Assembly: GCF_010091925.1 (NCBI RefSeq)
Contig: NZ_WVID01000022.1
Coordinates: 1-64,000 of the forward strand
Source: Nostoc sp. B(2019)
GTDB taxonomy: Bacteria; Cyanobacteriota; Cyanobacteriia; Cyanobacteriales; Nostocaceae
DNA: 64,000 bases
Direction: 5' to 3'
The translations under genes were made by a program, and so were the position numbers. Positions 8,373 through 17,969 of this stretch are shown here, in pieces. Numbering within the stretch: position 1 is the stretch's first letter; each line of letters starts with the position of its first letter. The notes beneath the pieces are model-generated. The model was not told the DNA's origin and made no database searches. It saw only the letters and a list, made by a program, of their open reading frames with translations.

Positions 8373-11300
8373 TTATATTCTTATTTTCTCTACTTCCCCA
8401 GCCTGATCAACCACTGGTTGTTGGGGTGGTGTAATTTTTTGCTGTCCAAAACCATCAAATAATTCGTTGAGTTTAACCGTTAAACCTAAATAGAAGCCAC
8501 CGGTGGAACGTGTCCCGGAAAAATCCCGGTCATCGACTTGACCAAAAACATATCCAGTCGAAAGGCGCAAGTTAGGAGTCAGGTAGTAGCCTGTTTCTAT
8601 GACAAAGCCTGTTTCAGTGTAGTTATCTTGACCAATCCAGCGAGCTTCACCCACTAAATCCATGCTGTATCCTAAGCGATATGTAGCTCGGATTTGCGCT
8701 AGATTTACCATACTAGTGCCAGCTAAATCACTGGCTATGTAAGATGTACTGTTACGCAGAGCATACTTGCCATAAAATTCCCATTGCCAATTGGGTGCAT
8801 AAATAGCTTCTAAAGCAAAGGTATGATCTTCAGAACCCGTACCAGTGCCCAAAAGAATGGTGTCAGGAATCACAGCAGGATTTTGGCGATATTCATACCG
8901 CAATAAAGCATTGAACTGATCGTTGTTGGGGTCGCGGTAGGCTAAACCCAGCTTTAGGTTAACCGTATCTCCTAGTAAACCCGTCAGCTTTTGATTGGAA
9001 GAGTTGGCTTGTTGATAGCGCACCAAGGCTGTGAGAGCCGGAGAAATCTTACCCGTAGCAGCAGCAGAAATAACAGTGTTGGAACCACCAGACGAAGTAC
9101 GATGCTCGTAGCGAGCGCTGGCTTGAAACTGTGGATTATCACTGTATTCTAGTCCGACGCTGTAGCTATCACCTCCATTAAATGCGATCGCCGATGCTGC
9201 TTGACCAAAGGCGTAGGGTTGAGCAAATTGCTGACCCGTCGCAGTCCGTCCGAAGAAGCTACCAAATACGTGTTCATAAGCCAAGTTCAACCGCAACCCA
9301 GGAGCAATAGACCAACGGTTATTCAGACCAATTGCCCCTTGGGTAGTCATTTCGTTAGCACCACCCAAAATAGAATAACGACCGATCAAGGTGGTATCGG
9401 GCCCAAGTTTGTGTTCACCGTTGACACTTAAACTAGTGATGGAGTTACCCGAAAATTGACCACGAGTGTAAAACTGTTGGGCAAGACTGACATTGATACC
9501 AGGAATTACAGCCCAATTTAACCCCAAAACTGTACGGTCTGGATAAACACTATCAGTATCAGAAGATAAGGTGAGTTCATTTTGCGCTTGGAAAGTCAGG
9601 TTCTTGACGATGGGAACTGAAAGGCGTGAACGCAACTGATCAGAATTACTATTTAGAGCATTGCTAGAGATGCGGTCTTCCCGATGACGATGAATCCAAT
9701 CCACATCAACGGTAGCGCTACCCAAGCGTTGTTGAATGCCGGCAGTAATTGTTGTTAACGAATTATCAACTTTACTACCGGGTATCGCCTCAGAACGTGG
9801 TGCAAACAGTTCTTCAAAAGTATCTAGCGGTTGAGGTGCAATACCAAAATTATCTTCATGATCATATTGCACTCTGACGTTAGTGCTTGAGGTCAATTTT
9901 CCTGTTACCTGCGCTCCATAGCGAGTTTGTCCTGGTACAAAGCTGATAGTGGCATTATTAGCAAAGCCTGTATCAGCAAAGCGATAATAGGCACGACCTT
10001 GAATACCATTAGCAATCTGTCCCTCAACTTCCAAGCGGTAGGCATCACCGCTAACCTTTCCCATGAATTCAGAATCATTAGTAGAGTGGGCATATTCTGC
10101 GATTAACTTACCCTTGTCACCTAAAGCGATGAGTGCATCTGCGCCATAGAGTTGAAACTCACGCACCCCCTGATTTTCTTGAATATAAGTTGCTCCTAAC
10201 CAACTTTCAGAGTTGAGTTTACGAGAGAGGTTATATTGCAGGCGACCAGCATAGATATTGCTATCAGAGTCTTGGCTGTCATATTGATAGCTAACAACAA
10301 GCCGACGTACTAATACTTGTCCAGTCTGATCAATATCGGTGCGAAGCAGGGGTTCGCGGAATAATAAAGTACCGCGATCGTAATCTATCTCATAATCTGG
10401 CCCTCGATTTAGTTGTTTGCGTTCTAGTACAGTCCCAGGGCGATTGAGTTCTTCTAACTCGATAAAGACATTTTCACTACCTGGTTGTAGTAGTCTGCGA
10501 GAGAGAAAGTAATAACCGCTAGTACCATCGGGAGCAATGGTATCTCGTTGAAATCCTTCTAAGTGGTTGCCATAAAAACCTGTAATTTGTAGGTTTCCCA
10601 AATTGTAGTTAGCTTTAAAACCGTGAAGCTGACGAGTGATAGAAGTAAATTGCTGTGATAGACGAGCAAATTCTTCAGTATTGTAGTCACCCCACATGGC
10701 GTAATCAGGAGCAGATCCGGGGATACGAGTTGAACGCTCAAAACGCAGAAATACGCTATCAATTGAAGGAGCGATCGCATCAACTTTGGAGCTATCGCCG
10801 TAGACAGGATAGTTTTGCTCGCTAAATTGGTAGGTTCTAAATAGGCGATTATCACAGTTGCAATCTTCGTTGAGACTACGAGAACTGTTGTATGCACCCG
10901 TAAATAGCCACTCACCGATCGCACCAGTCGCAAATACTGCTGAGTGAAAATCCAATTGCGTTCTATTGTCTTTGTCAGGAGGCAAGAAATCACGAAAACT
11001 TCCGTAATAATTTGTCCCTCTAGCACCCAAACGCAAATCCACTACCCCTGTCACCAAGCTGGGACGCAATGCTGTTTCAAATTGCAGTTGGGTGAAGGCT
11101 TCTAAATCATTAGCTATTGCCCGAATTCGGACAATTTGCGCTTTGAGATGCGATCGCAAACTAGCCGTGAATTGTCCTGCTTTCGCCTCTACCTGAAATC
11201 CGGGTTGATCGGGTTTAAAATCCACTCCAACCAAATCCCCAGCCGAAGGTATCAGGGTGACAACAGCATCCCGGTTAGAGCGATTACCATTTGCATCCAC

Positions 11301-12224
11301 AAGTTGACCCCGAATTGTAGCCGTGGAACGTCCATCAGCTGGAATCCGAGACTCAACCGTTTCTATAGTTAGTTGCTGTGGCGCTCCTCGTACCGCTATC
11401 CGCACTGTCACAGGCAGTTCTGTTGTCCCTGCTACTTGTGCAGAGATAGTGTTATCACCTTCTTTTAACGAGACACCGTACCATGTCTGCGTTACTAAGT
11501 TAGTGCTGATATCACTCTGTGTCCGTCCCACTAAAGAAGAGTCTACCAACTCGCCATTCACTCGCAATTCCACTTGACTACCAACGGGAAATTGGACAAT
11601 CACAGTGGTAGCTGCGACATCTACAACACTGTCAACCGTGGGCGTCAGGATTTTTACGGTTGTTGAGGTTGGGGAGAGGGTAATTTTTTCTTTGTCCTCA
11701 GCTACTACTGCAATTTTCTTTAAGCCTTTTGGTAATTGGATATAAGTTGCTGGTTGAAATGGTTGTATTTCTTTTGGGCTTCTTTGCTTGTTTTTGGCTC
11801 TTGCTGCAATTTCCCTTAAGCCTCTAGGCAACTGGGTATTAGTTGCTGGTTGAAATGGTTGTATTTCAGTACCAGTTGGCTTAATATTTAGAGTTACAGT
11901 TTCAGTGGATATGCTGTGCTCCTGAAAATCTTCTTGGTTTTCGATACCAATCTCAACTGGTAAAGATGTTGTGGAAAAGAGGTTTTTGCTAGTTTGAGTT
12001 TGTATTTGCATATCCTCAATGGCTTCAGCTTTGACTATGGTGGGATACAAAACGAGGCTGATAGCTCCTATAAAAAACCATGTCCATAAGAGACGTGGTT
12101 TTTGGTCATTGGTAATTTTTCCATATCCCATATCCCGTATCCCCCAAGCAGCGAGGCGGCTTGACGACAACGCCACAAACAAGGTTCTCTCGCCGCTTTC
12201 CATAAAGTAAAGTCTCGGTTTCAT
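8373..12224 (-). CDS. large outer-membrane beta-barrel protein with Ig-like N-terminal domains
   Basis: A 1283-residue protein. After the hydrophobic export signal (LLWTWFFIGAISLVLYPTIVKAEA, about residues 45-68) there is a tandem duplication of a 32-residue segment (IQPFQPATNTQLPRGL... then IQPFQPATYIQLPKGL...). Next come a strand-rich domain (VEVRVNG-like, EGDNTISAQVAG) and a bacterial Ig-like domain (IPADGRSTATIRGQLVDANG). From about residue 390 to the end there are alternating-hydrophobicity strands with aromatic girdles (LRYEYRQNP, WQWEFYGKYALRN, TGYVFGQVDDRDF) typical of an outer-membrane barrel. Its ATG overlaps the stop of the upstream gene (ATGA), so the two are coupled. The first about 31 residues look repeat-derived; ATG 12131 is an alternative start. 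It may anchor or export the neighbouring DUF11 proteins (inference). Automatic pipelines may call it TonB-dependent; I see no plug or TonB box. Confidence 0.7.
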   Translation of the reverse strand: MKPRLYFMESGERTLFVALSSSRLAAWGIRDMGYGKITNDQKPRLLWTWFFIGAISLVLYPTIVKAEAIEDMQIQTQTSKNLFSTTSLPVEIGIENQEDFQEHSISTETVTLNIKPTGTEIQPFQPATNTQLPRGLREIAARAKNKQRSPKEIQPFQPATYIQLPKGLKKIAVVAEDKEKITLSPTSTTVKILTPTVDSVVDVAATTVIVQFPVGSQVELRVNGELVDSSLVGRTQSDISTNLVTQTWYGVSLKEGDNTISAQVAGTTELPVTVRIAVRGAPQQLTIETVESRIPADGRSTATIRGQLVDANGNRSNRDAVVTLIPSAGDLVGVDFKPDQPGFQVEAKAGQFTASLRSHLKAQIVRIRAIANDLEAFTQLQFETALRPSLVTGVVDLRLGARGTNYYGSFRDFLPPDKDNRTQLDFHSAVFATGAIGEWLFTGAYNSSRSLNEDCNCDNRLFRTYQFSEQNYPVYGDSSKVDAIAPSIDSVFLRFERSTRIPGSAPDYAMWGDYNTEEFARLSQQFTSITRQLHGFKANYNLGNLQITGFYGNHLEGFQRDTIAPDGTSGYYFLSRRLLQPGSENVFIELEELNRPGTVLERKQLNRGPDYEIDYDRGTLLFREPLLRTDIDQTGQVLVRRLVVSYQYDSQDSDSNIYAGRLQYNLSRKLNSESWLGATYIQENQGVREFQLYGADALIALGDKGKLIAEYAHSTNDSEFMGKVSGDAYRLEVEGQIANGIQGRAYYRFADTGFANNATISFVPGQTRYGAQVTGKLTSSTNVRVQYDHEDNFGIAPQPLDTFEELFAPRSEAIPGSKVDNSLTTITAGIQQRLGSATVDVDWIHRHREDRISSNALNSNSDQLRSRLSVPIVKNLTFQAQNELTLSSDTDSVYPDRTVLGLNWAVIPGINVSLAQQFYTRGQFSGNSITSLSVNGEHKLGPDTTLIGRYSILGGANEMTTQGAIGLNNRWSIAPGLRLNLAYEHVFGSFFGRTATGQQFAQPYAFGQAASAIAFNGGDSYSVGLEYSDNPQFQASARYEHRTSSGGSNTVISAAATGKISPALTALVRYQQANSSNQKLTGLLGDTVNLKLGLAYRDPNNDQFNALLRYEYRQNPAVIPDTILLGTGTGSEDHTFALEAIYAPNWQWEFYGKYALRNSTSYIASDLAGTSMVNLAQIRATYRLGYSMDLVGEARWIGQDNYTETGFVIETGYYLTPNLRLSTGYVFGQVDDRDFSGTRSTGGFYLGLTVKLNELFDGFGQQKITPPQQPVVDQAGEVEKIRI

Positions 12225-13768
12225 TTCTTGACTTGCTCCTGGAAGGTGGGAGTAACTGCGAAGTTCATGCGTACCAAGCCCCCAGGCTCTAAGCGCACCA
12301 AGCGAGATTGGCTATTACGTTCCCGGAATTTCCGGTTGGGCGCTAGGGTGTAGCCGGGGAGACTACTGAGGTCTAGTACACCCGTGTGGCTTCCAGGCAA
12401 GACATTGGCTAAGGAGAACAAACCTTTAGGATCTGTGGTGATGCGGTTGCCATCCTCCATAAAAATCACTGCATTGGGTATCCCTGGTTCACCAGGTTGC
12501 TGTTCACCGTCAAAGTTTTTATCAACAAATACGCGGCCGATGATCGTCCCGCAATCTGAGACAATCCCCGGTCGAATTTTCAACTGATGTGTTACTGGGC
12601 CATCCTTGGTACTAAAACCGTTATCAGCACGTTGTGCATTGACGATCGCACTGTTGCGACCATTACCGCGTAGAGAATCACTCGTTAGTTGAGCAGCATA
12701 AGCAATATTCAGGACTTTCTCTGTGGGAATTATTGCTTGTGTGCGGAATGTTACAGTGTTGCCGTTACGTTCCGAGGTGATGGTAACTGGTTTGCCATCG
12801 AGTTCACCTCGCACAGATTTAGGCGAGAAGTTAAATCCTAAAGGTAGATTGTCAGTGACAACTACATTATTCAAATCAGTATCAGCCAGATTTTTCACCG
12901 ACAGGCGATAAATCACCGTATCTCCAGGTTCAGCAGTAGCGCGATCGCCTGTTTTGATCACCTGCACCTGATTTGCTTGACACATATTTGTGGTAAGTTC
13001 AAATGCTAATAAGTCCAGTCCCACTACTTCTGCATTCGGAACAAAGACAACTGTGCCTTCTACCTTGGTGTCGCCTGTAAGACTGATTGGTTGACCGTCC
13101 AAGGAGGTAGCAAGATATCGAATTACACCGTTATTAACACTACCAGTACTACCAACAATTTGAATCTTGAGCCGTCGCTGCTTGTAAATTGAACTTGGTG
13201 GTGGATTAACTACAAAAATGTAGGTTTTCCCTGCATCTGTCTGACTCTTACTCGGATCAAGTAGAAAATTATAGATACCTGCGGGATTATTTGTAATAAA
13301 GTAAGGGTTACTATTCTCAGTGTTCGGTGCTTTTCCGCCAGGAATATTGTTGTTAGGAATATCGGGTAACTCTGTCCGAGTCAAAGAAGTCAATTTTCCT
13401 AATTCTGTCCCTGTTGGATCACTAAGGTTTGGTTCGTATAAGCTGACTGAAAAACCTTTATAGTCAGGTATAAGTGCACCTGCACAACCTAAAATCCGCC
13501 CTATTGGGTCAATTAATGGATTAGGACTCAGGTTAATCTGACTAGAAATTCCTTGAAAATTATAATTACTAGTAGAATCTGTATAAGTATAAGTAGCTTG
13601 ATTTATTAAGTTGATTACAGACTTAAGACCAACCTGATTGTTAGCCTGTTGGGCGATCGCTGGTATAGGTATGGTATGCAAAACACTTCCTAAAAGAATA
13701 GTTGCTGTTAACCGTCGCCACCAGCGCTTACTAGAATTAATTTGCTTTTTGCTGTTAGGAAGAATCAC
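12221..13768 (-). CDS. secreted DUF11 and SdrD-B-like domain protein
   Basis: A 515-residue protein. The signal peptide is basic RRLTATILLGSVLHTIPIPAIAQ. Residues 45-260 are a beta-rich domain with a TYTYTDST start similar to other proteins of this cluster. Residues about 265-385 are a DUF11 module (TAEPGDTVIYRLSVKN, then VTDNLPLGFNFSPKSV). The C-terminal domain from about 395 is SdrD-B/Cna-B-like (GRVFVDKNFDGEQQPGEPGIPNAV, GLFSLANVLPGSHTGVLD). Such folds occur in adhesins and as repeat linkers in surface proteins. The stop overlaps the start of the barrel gene, strong evidence of co-translation. Function is otherwise unknown. Confidence 0.75.
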   Translation of the reverse strand: MILPNSKKQINSSKRWWRRLTATILLGSVLHTIPIPAIAQQANNQVGLKSVINLINQATYTYTDSTSNYNFQGISSQINLSPNPLIDPIGRILGCAGALIPDYKGFSVSLYEPNLSDPTGTELGKLTSLTRTELPDIPNNNIPGGKAPNTENSNPYFITNNPAGIYNFLLDPSKSQTDAGKTYIFVVNPPPSSIYKQRRLKIQIVGSTGSVNNGVIRYLATSLDGQPISLTGDTKVEGTVVFVPNAEVVGLDLLAFELTTNMCQANQVQVIKTGDRATAEPGDTVIYRLSVKNLADTDLNNVVVTDNLPLGFNFSPKSVRGELDGKPVTITSERNGNTVTFRTQAIIPTEKVLNIAYAAQLTSDSLRGNGRNSAIVNAQRADNGFSTKDGPVTHQLKIRPGIVSDCGTIIGRVFVDKNFDGEQQPGEPGIPNAVIFMEDGNRITTDPKGLFSLANVLPGSHTGVLDLSSLPGYTLAPNRKFRERNSQSRLVRLEPGGLVRMNFAVTPTFQEQVKK

Positions 13769-13961
13769 TTAACATATCTCCTCTGGGTCGCCACATTTTC
13801 TGTTAATTAAGGGATTTGCTATCTCTGAAATCTATAACTTTTAAATAGCATTTACCCACAAGCTAACTGCTGCAAGTAGTTACGTTGGCTCTTTCAAAAT
13901 CTATTTTTCTTAGTATCTTAGTAGTTAAAAAATCAATTTTCTAACCACTAAGAATTGCAAA

Positions 13962-14525
13962 TCAACGCACCTGGGTTTGATAAGTTGCTTTGACTATCGC
14001 CTTCGCCGCTACTGATGAAATCTGCAACCGGATGTGAGTGTAAATACTTGCGGGTGCTGGTTTAGTTTCTACTTTGCCTTTGGGGAGAGTGACTTTAATG
14101 GTGGGATTTTCCACAAAACTGCGTCCGCCATCAATGCTGTAGGTAATTTGAGCATTGTTGGTGATATTGGCAGACTTCAGCACATATTGCATTCCTTGAG
14201 GAATGGGTTGATTGAGAGTTAAATTTTTGAGTTGGCGATCGCTCTTATTTTCACCAATCAAGGTATAGCGCAATATATCTCCCGGTCGCACCATAACTTG
14301 ACCTTTCAAAGGTTCCCATTTCTGGCTTTGCTTACCCTGCTGATCCTTTGCCACTACTTGCTTTTCTGCTTCTAGACGCAATTGTATTTGCCCTTGAGTT
14401 TTGATATTCTGAGCAACGGCACTTCCTGAATGCCAAATATTAGCTACTCCCGGTATTTGACTGACAAAAGGAACTGTTGTAATTAGCGCGAACGCTCCTA
14501 TACTTGCAATAGAAACACGGTTCAT
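13962..14525 (-). CDS. small secreted DUF11-like protein
   Basis: A 187-residue protein from ATG 14525, preceded by GAGG at a suitable distance; an upstream ATG at 14552 is possible. The N-terminus MNRVSIASIGAFALITTVPFV is a signal or anchor sequence. The rest is one DUF11-type module: MVRPGDILRYTLIGENKSDRQLKNLTLNQPIPQGMQYV and later YSIDGGRSFVENPTIKVTLP. It lies between the 864-residue DUF11 protein and the SdrD-like protein, in the same orientation, about 190 bases before the latter. It is probably a periplasmic or surface subunit of the same structure. Confidence 0.7.
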   Translation of the reverse strand: MNRVSIASIGAFALITTVPFVSQIPGVANIWHSGSAVAQNIKTQGQIQLRLEAEKQVVAKDQQGKQSQKWEPLKGQVMVRPGDILRYTLIGENKSDRQLKNLTLNQPIPQGMQYVLKSANITNNAQITYSIDGGRSFVENPTIKVTLPKGKVETKPAPASIYTHIRLQISSVAAKAIVKATYQTQVR

Positions 14526-14599
14526 ATCAATAGCCTCAAAAAAATTTCCCAAGTCCTGATTGCTGACTTATCTTTCTCTGCTTTTAAGGGTGAAACTAT

Positions 14600-17146
14600 C
14601 TAGTTCACCTTGCGTCTGAAGGTAAATGTTCTTTGAATACCCGGTGCGATCGCGCCAGTAACGGTATTCACATACTTAGTGACATCAGTGTTTACCGTGG
14701 TTCCAGTCTGGTCAATGCCAGAGGTACTAGCTGGATTCCCACTGTAAAATTGGATGGTTGCAGCCCCAGAATCTTGAGCTGAGCCAACAATATTACTAGT
14801 ATCAATTTGAGTATTGCTATCGTTATCTAGCGCCCAATTATTAGGAGATTGCGTACCATCTTCAGTAATCACCAGCTTGTCAGCATTCAAAATCACATTA
14901 CCTGTTCCAGCTTGAGCATTAGAAATATTTGTGTACTGAATTTGATACTCAATAATGTTTCCTGGTGCAGGTTTTTTCGGAGCAGTACTGAAAGTACCAT
15001 CATTCCCCTGGACTACTGGCCCAATTCCTTGTAAGACTCGTGATACTTTTAACAGTTTTAGGAAGCCAGTGTACACGCGATCAATAGTGATATTTTGACT
15101 ATCAGATGTATTATCGTTGTTGGTATCAATGGAGCTAACCATATAAACTGGGAAGCCAAATTCTTGATCGCCTGTGTAGTCGGGGATAGTATCAGTTGAC
15201 AGGGATGTGTTACTTGGTAAATCAACTTCCACACCATAGTTGATGCTTGCACCAGCAGCAACATTAGAAATCACAATTGGTGTACCAGTGATTGTAAAGG
15301 TTCCTGCTGCTTGATTGTAGGTATAGACAGCAGACTGACTATTATAAGTAACTGTCACTTTAGTCCCATTCGGCAAATCTTTAGGATTCGCTGGTGCTGG
15401 TACTGTTGGCGCGATCGTGATGTTACCGGGGCTAGTACCACTATTCTTAACTGTGTTTGTGAAGCCAACTGATTGGGGATCGAGTGTACTACCAGGTGTC
15501 GTACCAGTAGGAACGAGGGAAGATTTGTTAGTGAAATCATCGTTAGTTTGACCCGATGGCCCAGTCGCATCTGGCGCACCTTGCGGCCCGTTGAGAATCG
15601 CTGAAGCCACAGGCGTCTGTAGTGTAAAGATGTTCGCTTCACCACCTGTTGTGCCATCACCGCTATTGTTATTGCCGATGTCAACTCCTGTTTCTGGAGT
15701 TGTTGGGTTGTTAATAAAACCGTCATCAACACTATTAGGTGGTAGAGTATCGGGAACACCATCACCAGGCTGACCAACAGCAACAGGCGTATCTGTACCC
15801 GCACGAGGTGTCATGTTGCCTGGAGGCCCGTCGTAGTTACTGGGGTTTTGGTCGCCTGATTCGTCGTATACCGGGAAATTATTGGTAGGAGTTTGACCAA
15901 ATAATTGGGCAATATTGGCGACAGTTAACGGTGAAGTTGCAGTTGATTCAACGGCGAGCTGAATCGAGAAGCCATTCACCGTTGTACCAGGAGCGATGGA
16001 AGTAATAGTAGCTGGATTATTGATAAAACCAACGCGAGTCACTGAAGCCAAGGGTGGTACTACCGTAGTCCAACTAGCTGCATTCGCATTAGTTGTAACT
16101 GGGCTAGTGGTATAAACAGTTTGCCAACCAGGAGGTGCAGTTGGTGCGGCTGCCAAATCTGTACCCGCAGGAATCGCATCAGAAACCAAGATATGGGTGC
16201 TAGCAACACCATTAACATTGATGCTTGTACCCGTCAAAGCTGCTGGTGTAATTCCTTGTCCTGTGGGATCGTTGGACTCAACTCGCAAACTCAAATCGTA
16301 AGTCAGCTTGTCATCTGTAATTGCGATCGTGCCACCATTGTTGTAAGCACTACGAGTCTTGAGAATTGTTGCTAAAGCGTAGGTCTTGAGCGTTGAACCT
16401 ACCTGGATTTGATCGGTAGCACTAGCTTCTCGTGTACCGTTAACTGGTGGCCCAGCTACCTCACCAGGACTACCATCAGGGTTATCTACAGTAAAAACGT
16501 CACCACCATCAGGACTCCGCAATTGGTTTTGAGCATCACCAGGGGTGTTACCAAGGGTGACAGTAATTACATCGTTGGGGTTAGCACCATTCTGTACAGT
16601 AATTGGCACACGCACCAACACAGTACCACCAGACGGAACCGAGGGTGTATCTACACCACCTGGAGATACGTTTATCCAAGTTGTGCCGCCGTTGGTGCTG
16701 TATTGCAGGTTATTAGGCGTACCACCATTTGGTAATGTGCCAGAAAGTATACCTGGCCCAGTTGTTGTAACTTGGTTAGGAATACGAAATTTGGTTGGGT
16801 CATTACCTACGTTGGTTAGAGTATAGGTATAGATAAGTAAGTCGCCAACCTGAACTGTTGTATTAGTAGGGCTAGAAGTGGCATCTGTTACACCAGCAGC
16901 CGTCACAGTAATACCAGCAACCTCTGCCACAGTCACAGTTACCGTGTTAGAAGTCGCATTTATGATTGTCCCTGGATTGTTGGGATCTTCATAAGTTGCA
17001 GTCGCAGTGTTACTGATGGATTGACCCGCAGTAGTCCCGTCAGCTAGTACAGGAGCGATAAATTGGAAAAAGCTACCAGTTAATAATGCTGTTATTACTA
17101 AAAATTGGTAGTGCTGATTTTTAACAGATTTATTTCGTTTAACCAT
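14600..17146 (-). CDS. large secreted DUF11-repeat surface protein, first gene of the cluster
   Basis: A protein of about 848 residues from ATG 17146 (MVKRNKSVKNQHYQFLVITA), with a clear signal peptide ending IAPVLADG; ATG 17194 is an alternative. It opens with AGQSISNTATATYEDPNNPG, an opening seen in cyanobacterial DUF11 proteins, followed by repeated modules with VQVGDLLIYTYTLTN, SGTSPGNITIAP and APGNIIEYQIQYTN. The composition is rich in Asn, Thr, Gly and Pro with almost no Cys, typical of exposed filaments or S-layer-like proteins. It ends in a FTFRRKVN tail comparable to the FIRFRAKVK tail of the 941-residue relative at the other end of the cluster, so the two may share a C-terminal sorting feature (inference). 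Confidence 0.75.
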   Translation of the reverse strand: MVKRNKSVKNQHYQFLVITALLTGSFFQFIAPVLADGTTAGQSISNTATATYEDPNNPGTIINATSNTVTVTVAEVAGITVTAAGVTDATSSPTNTTVQVGDLLIYTYTLTNVGNDPTKFRIPNQVTTTGPGILSGTLPNGGTPNNLQYSTNGGTTWINVSPGGVDTPSVPSGGTVLVRVPITVQNGANPNDVITVTLGNTPGDAQNQLRSPDGGDVFTVDNPDGSPGEVAGPPVNGTREASATDQIQVGSTLKTYALATILKTRSAYNNGGTIAITDDKLTYDLSLRVESNDPTGQGITPAALTGTSINVNGVASTHILVSDAIPAGTDLAAAPTAPPGWQTVYTTSPVTTNANAASWTTVVPPLASVTRVGFINNPATITSIAPGTTVNGFSIQLAVESTATSPLTVANIAQLFGQTPTNNFPVYDESGDQNPSNYDGPPGNMTPRAGTDTPVAVGQPGDGVPDTLPPNSVDDGFINNPTTPETGVDIGNNNSGDGTTGGEANIFTLQTPVASAILNGPQGAPDATGPSGQTNDDFTNKSSLVPTGTTPGSTLDPQSVGFTNTVKNSGTSPGNITIAPTVPAPANPKDLPNGTKVTVTYNSQSAVYTYNQAAGTFTITGTPIVISNVAAGASINYGVEVDLPSNTSLSTDTIPDYTGDQEFGFPVYMVSSIDTNNDNTSDSQNITIDRVYTGFLKLLKVSRVLQGIGPVVQGNDGTFSTAPKKPAPGNIIEYQIQYTNISNAQAGTGNVILNADKLVITEDGTQSPNNWALDNDSNTQIDTSNIVGSAQDSGAATIQFYSGNPASTSGIDQTGTTVNTDVTKYVNTVTGAIAPGIQRTFTFRRKVN

Positions 17147-17194
17147 AGAATTAATTAATTTATTGGACTTGTATCCTAGATTTTTAGACAGCAT

Positions 17195-17969
17195 AAATTT
17201 TGGCAGTTCCCTAAAGAATTACCAGTTGTATTAGCCCAAAACTTTGGTGCTTTGAGAATGCATATTTGAGGAGTTAAATTATTGACTTCCCTCAAAACCC
17301 ATATTGAGGCGAGTGCAGAAATAAATTGCTATTTAATTCGCGCTAGTCCTTGTTTATTAAGGCTTGTAGCTATGAATATGGGCAACTTGTTCTTGCGTAC
17401 TGCCTAATTACCTATGTGAATAAGAATGTAACTTTCGCTGCAAGAAAAGTCTTCCGTATAATTAAGTAACTTCTCTATGAGCTAATCCGTATATTTTAAG
17501 TATGAAATTCAACTTTCGTGGTGAAAGATATATACCAAATATAGTAACTGATTCTGATGGTAAAACGGCTAAAGCTTATATATGAAAAGGCTTTGAGGTA
17601 TTCACTGTTAGATGTAGAAACTACCCTAAAAAATTATTTAAATCAAAAAAGATAAAGCAAGTAAGTGAGTTAAATCACTAATGAAGTGATATTAATTTAA
17701 ATAAATGCAAATTTAGCATACTGACAATACAATTTGACCGTAGTAATTAACGGTATTAAGACTGAGAGACTTAAAGTACTTTTTTAATTTGGACAGAGAA
17801 TAGTTTAAGCAAAAACACTGGCTATAGGTTTGCTCATATCAAATGAATATATTGTGCCCTTACACAGTTTGACGTCACTCCCTCACAAGAATGCGGCGAT
17901 GTCGTGTAATCGCCGCTACCTGATTTATTGGAATCTTAATAAAGATTCGGGTAATAGATAACTCTTCGC
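17195..17969. other. 775-base intergenic region upstream of the DUF11 cluster
   Basis: AT-rich and probably containing the promoter of the minus-strand DUF11 cluster. At 17502-17585 a 27-codon ORF (MKFNFRGERYIPN...) resembles the start of DUF4278 proteins but stops early; it may be a relic. A GC-rich hairpin at 17893-17916 is listed separately. Confidence 0.45.
17893..17916 (-). terminator. hairpin downstream of the deoxyhypusine-synthase-like gene
   Basis: Arms GCGGCGAT and ATCGCCGC pair perfectly around an 8-base loop about 55 bases past the stop codon. There is no long U tract, so termination is only possible. Confidence 0.35.

Noticed and set aside
15355-15804. Minus-strand 149-codon ORF inside the 848-residue DUF11 gene
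   Set aside because: It is an alternate frame of the same strand without domain features.
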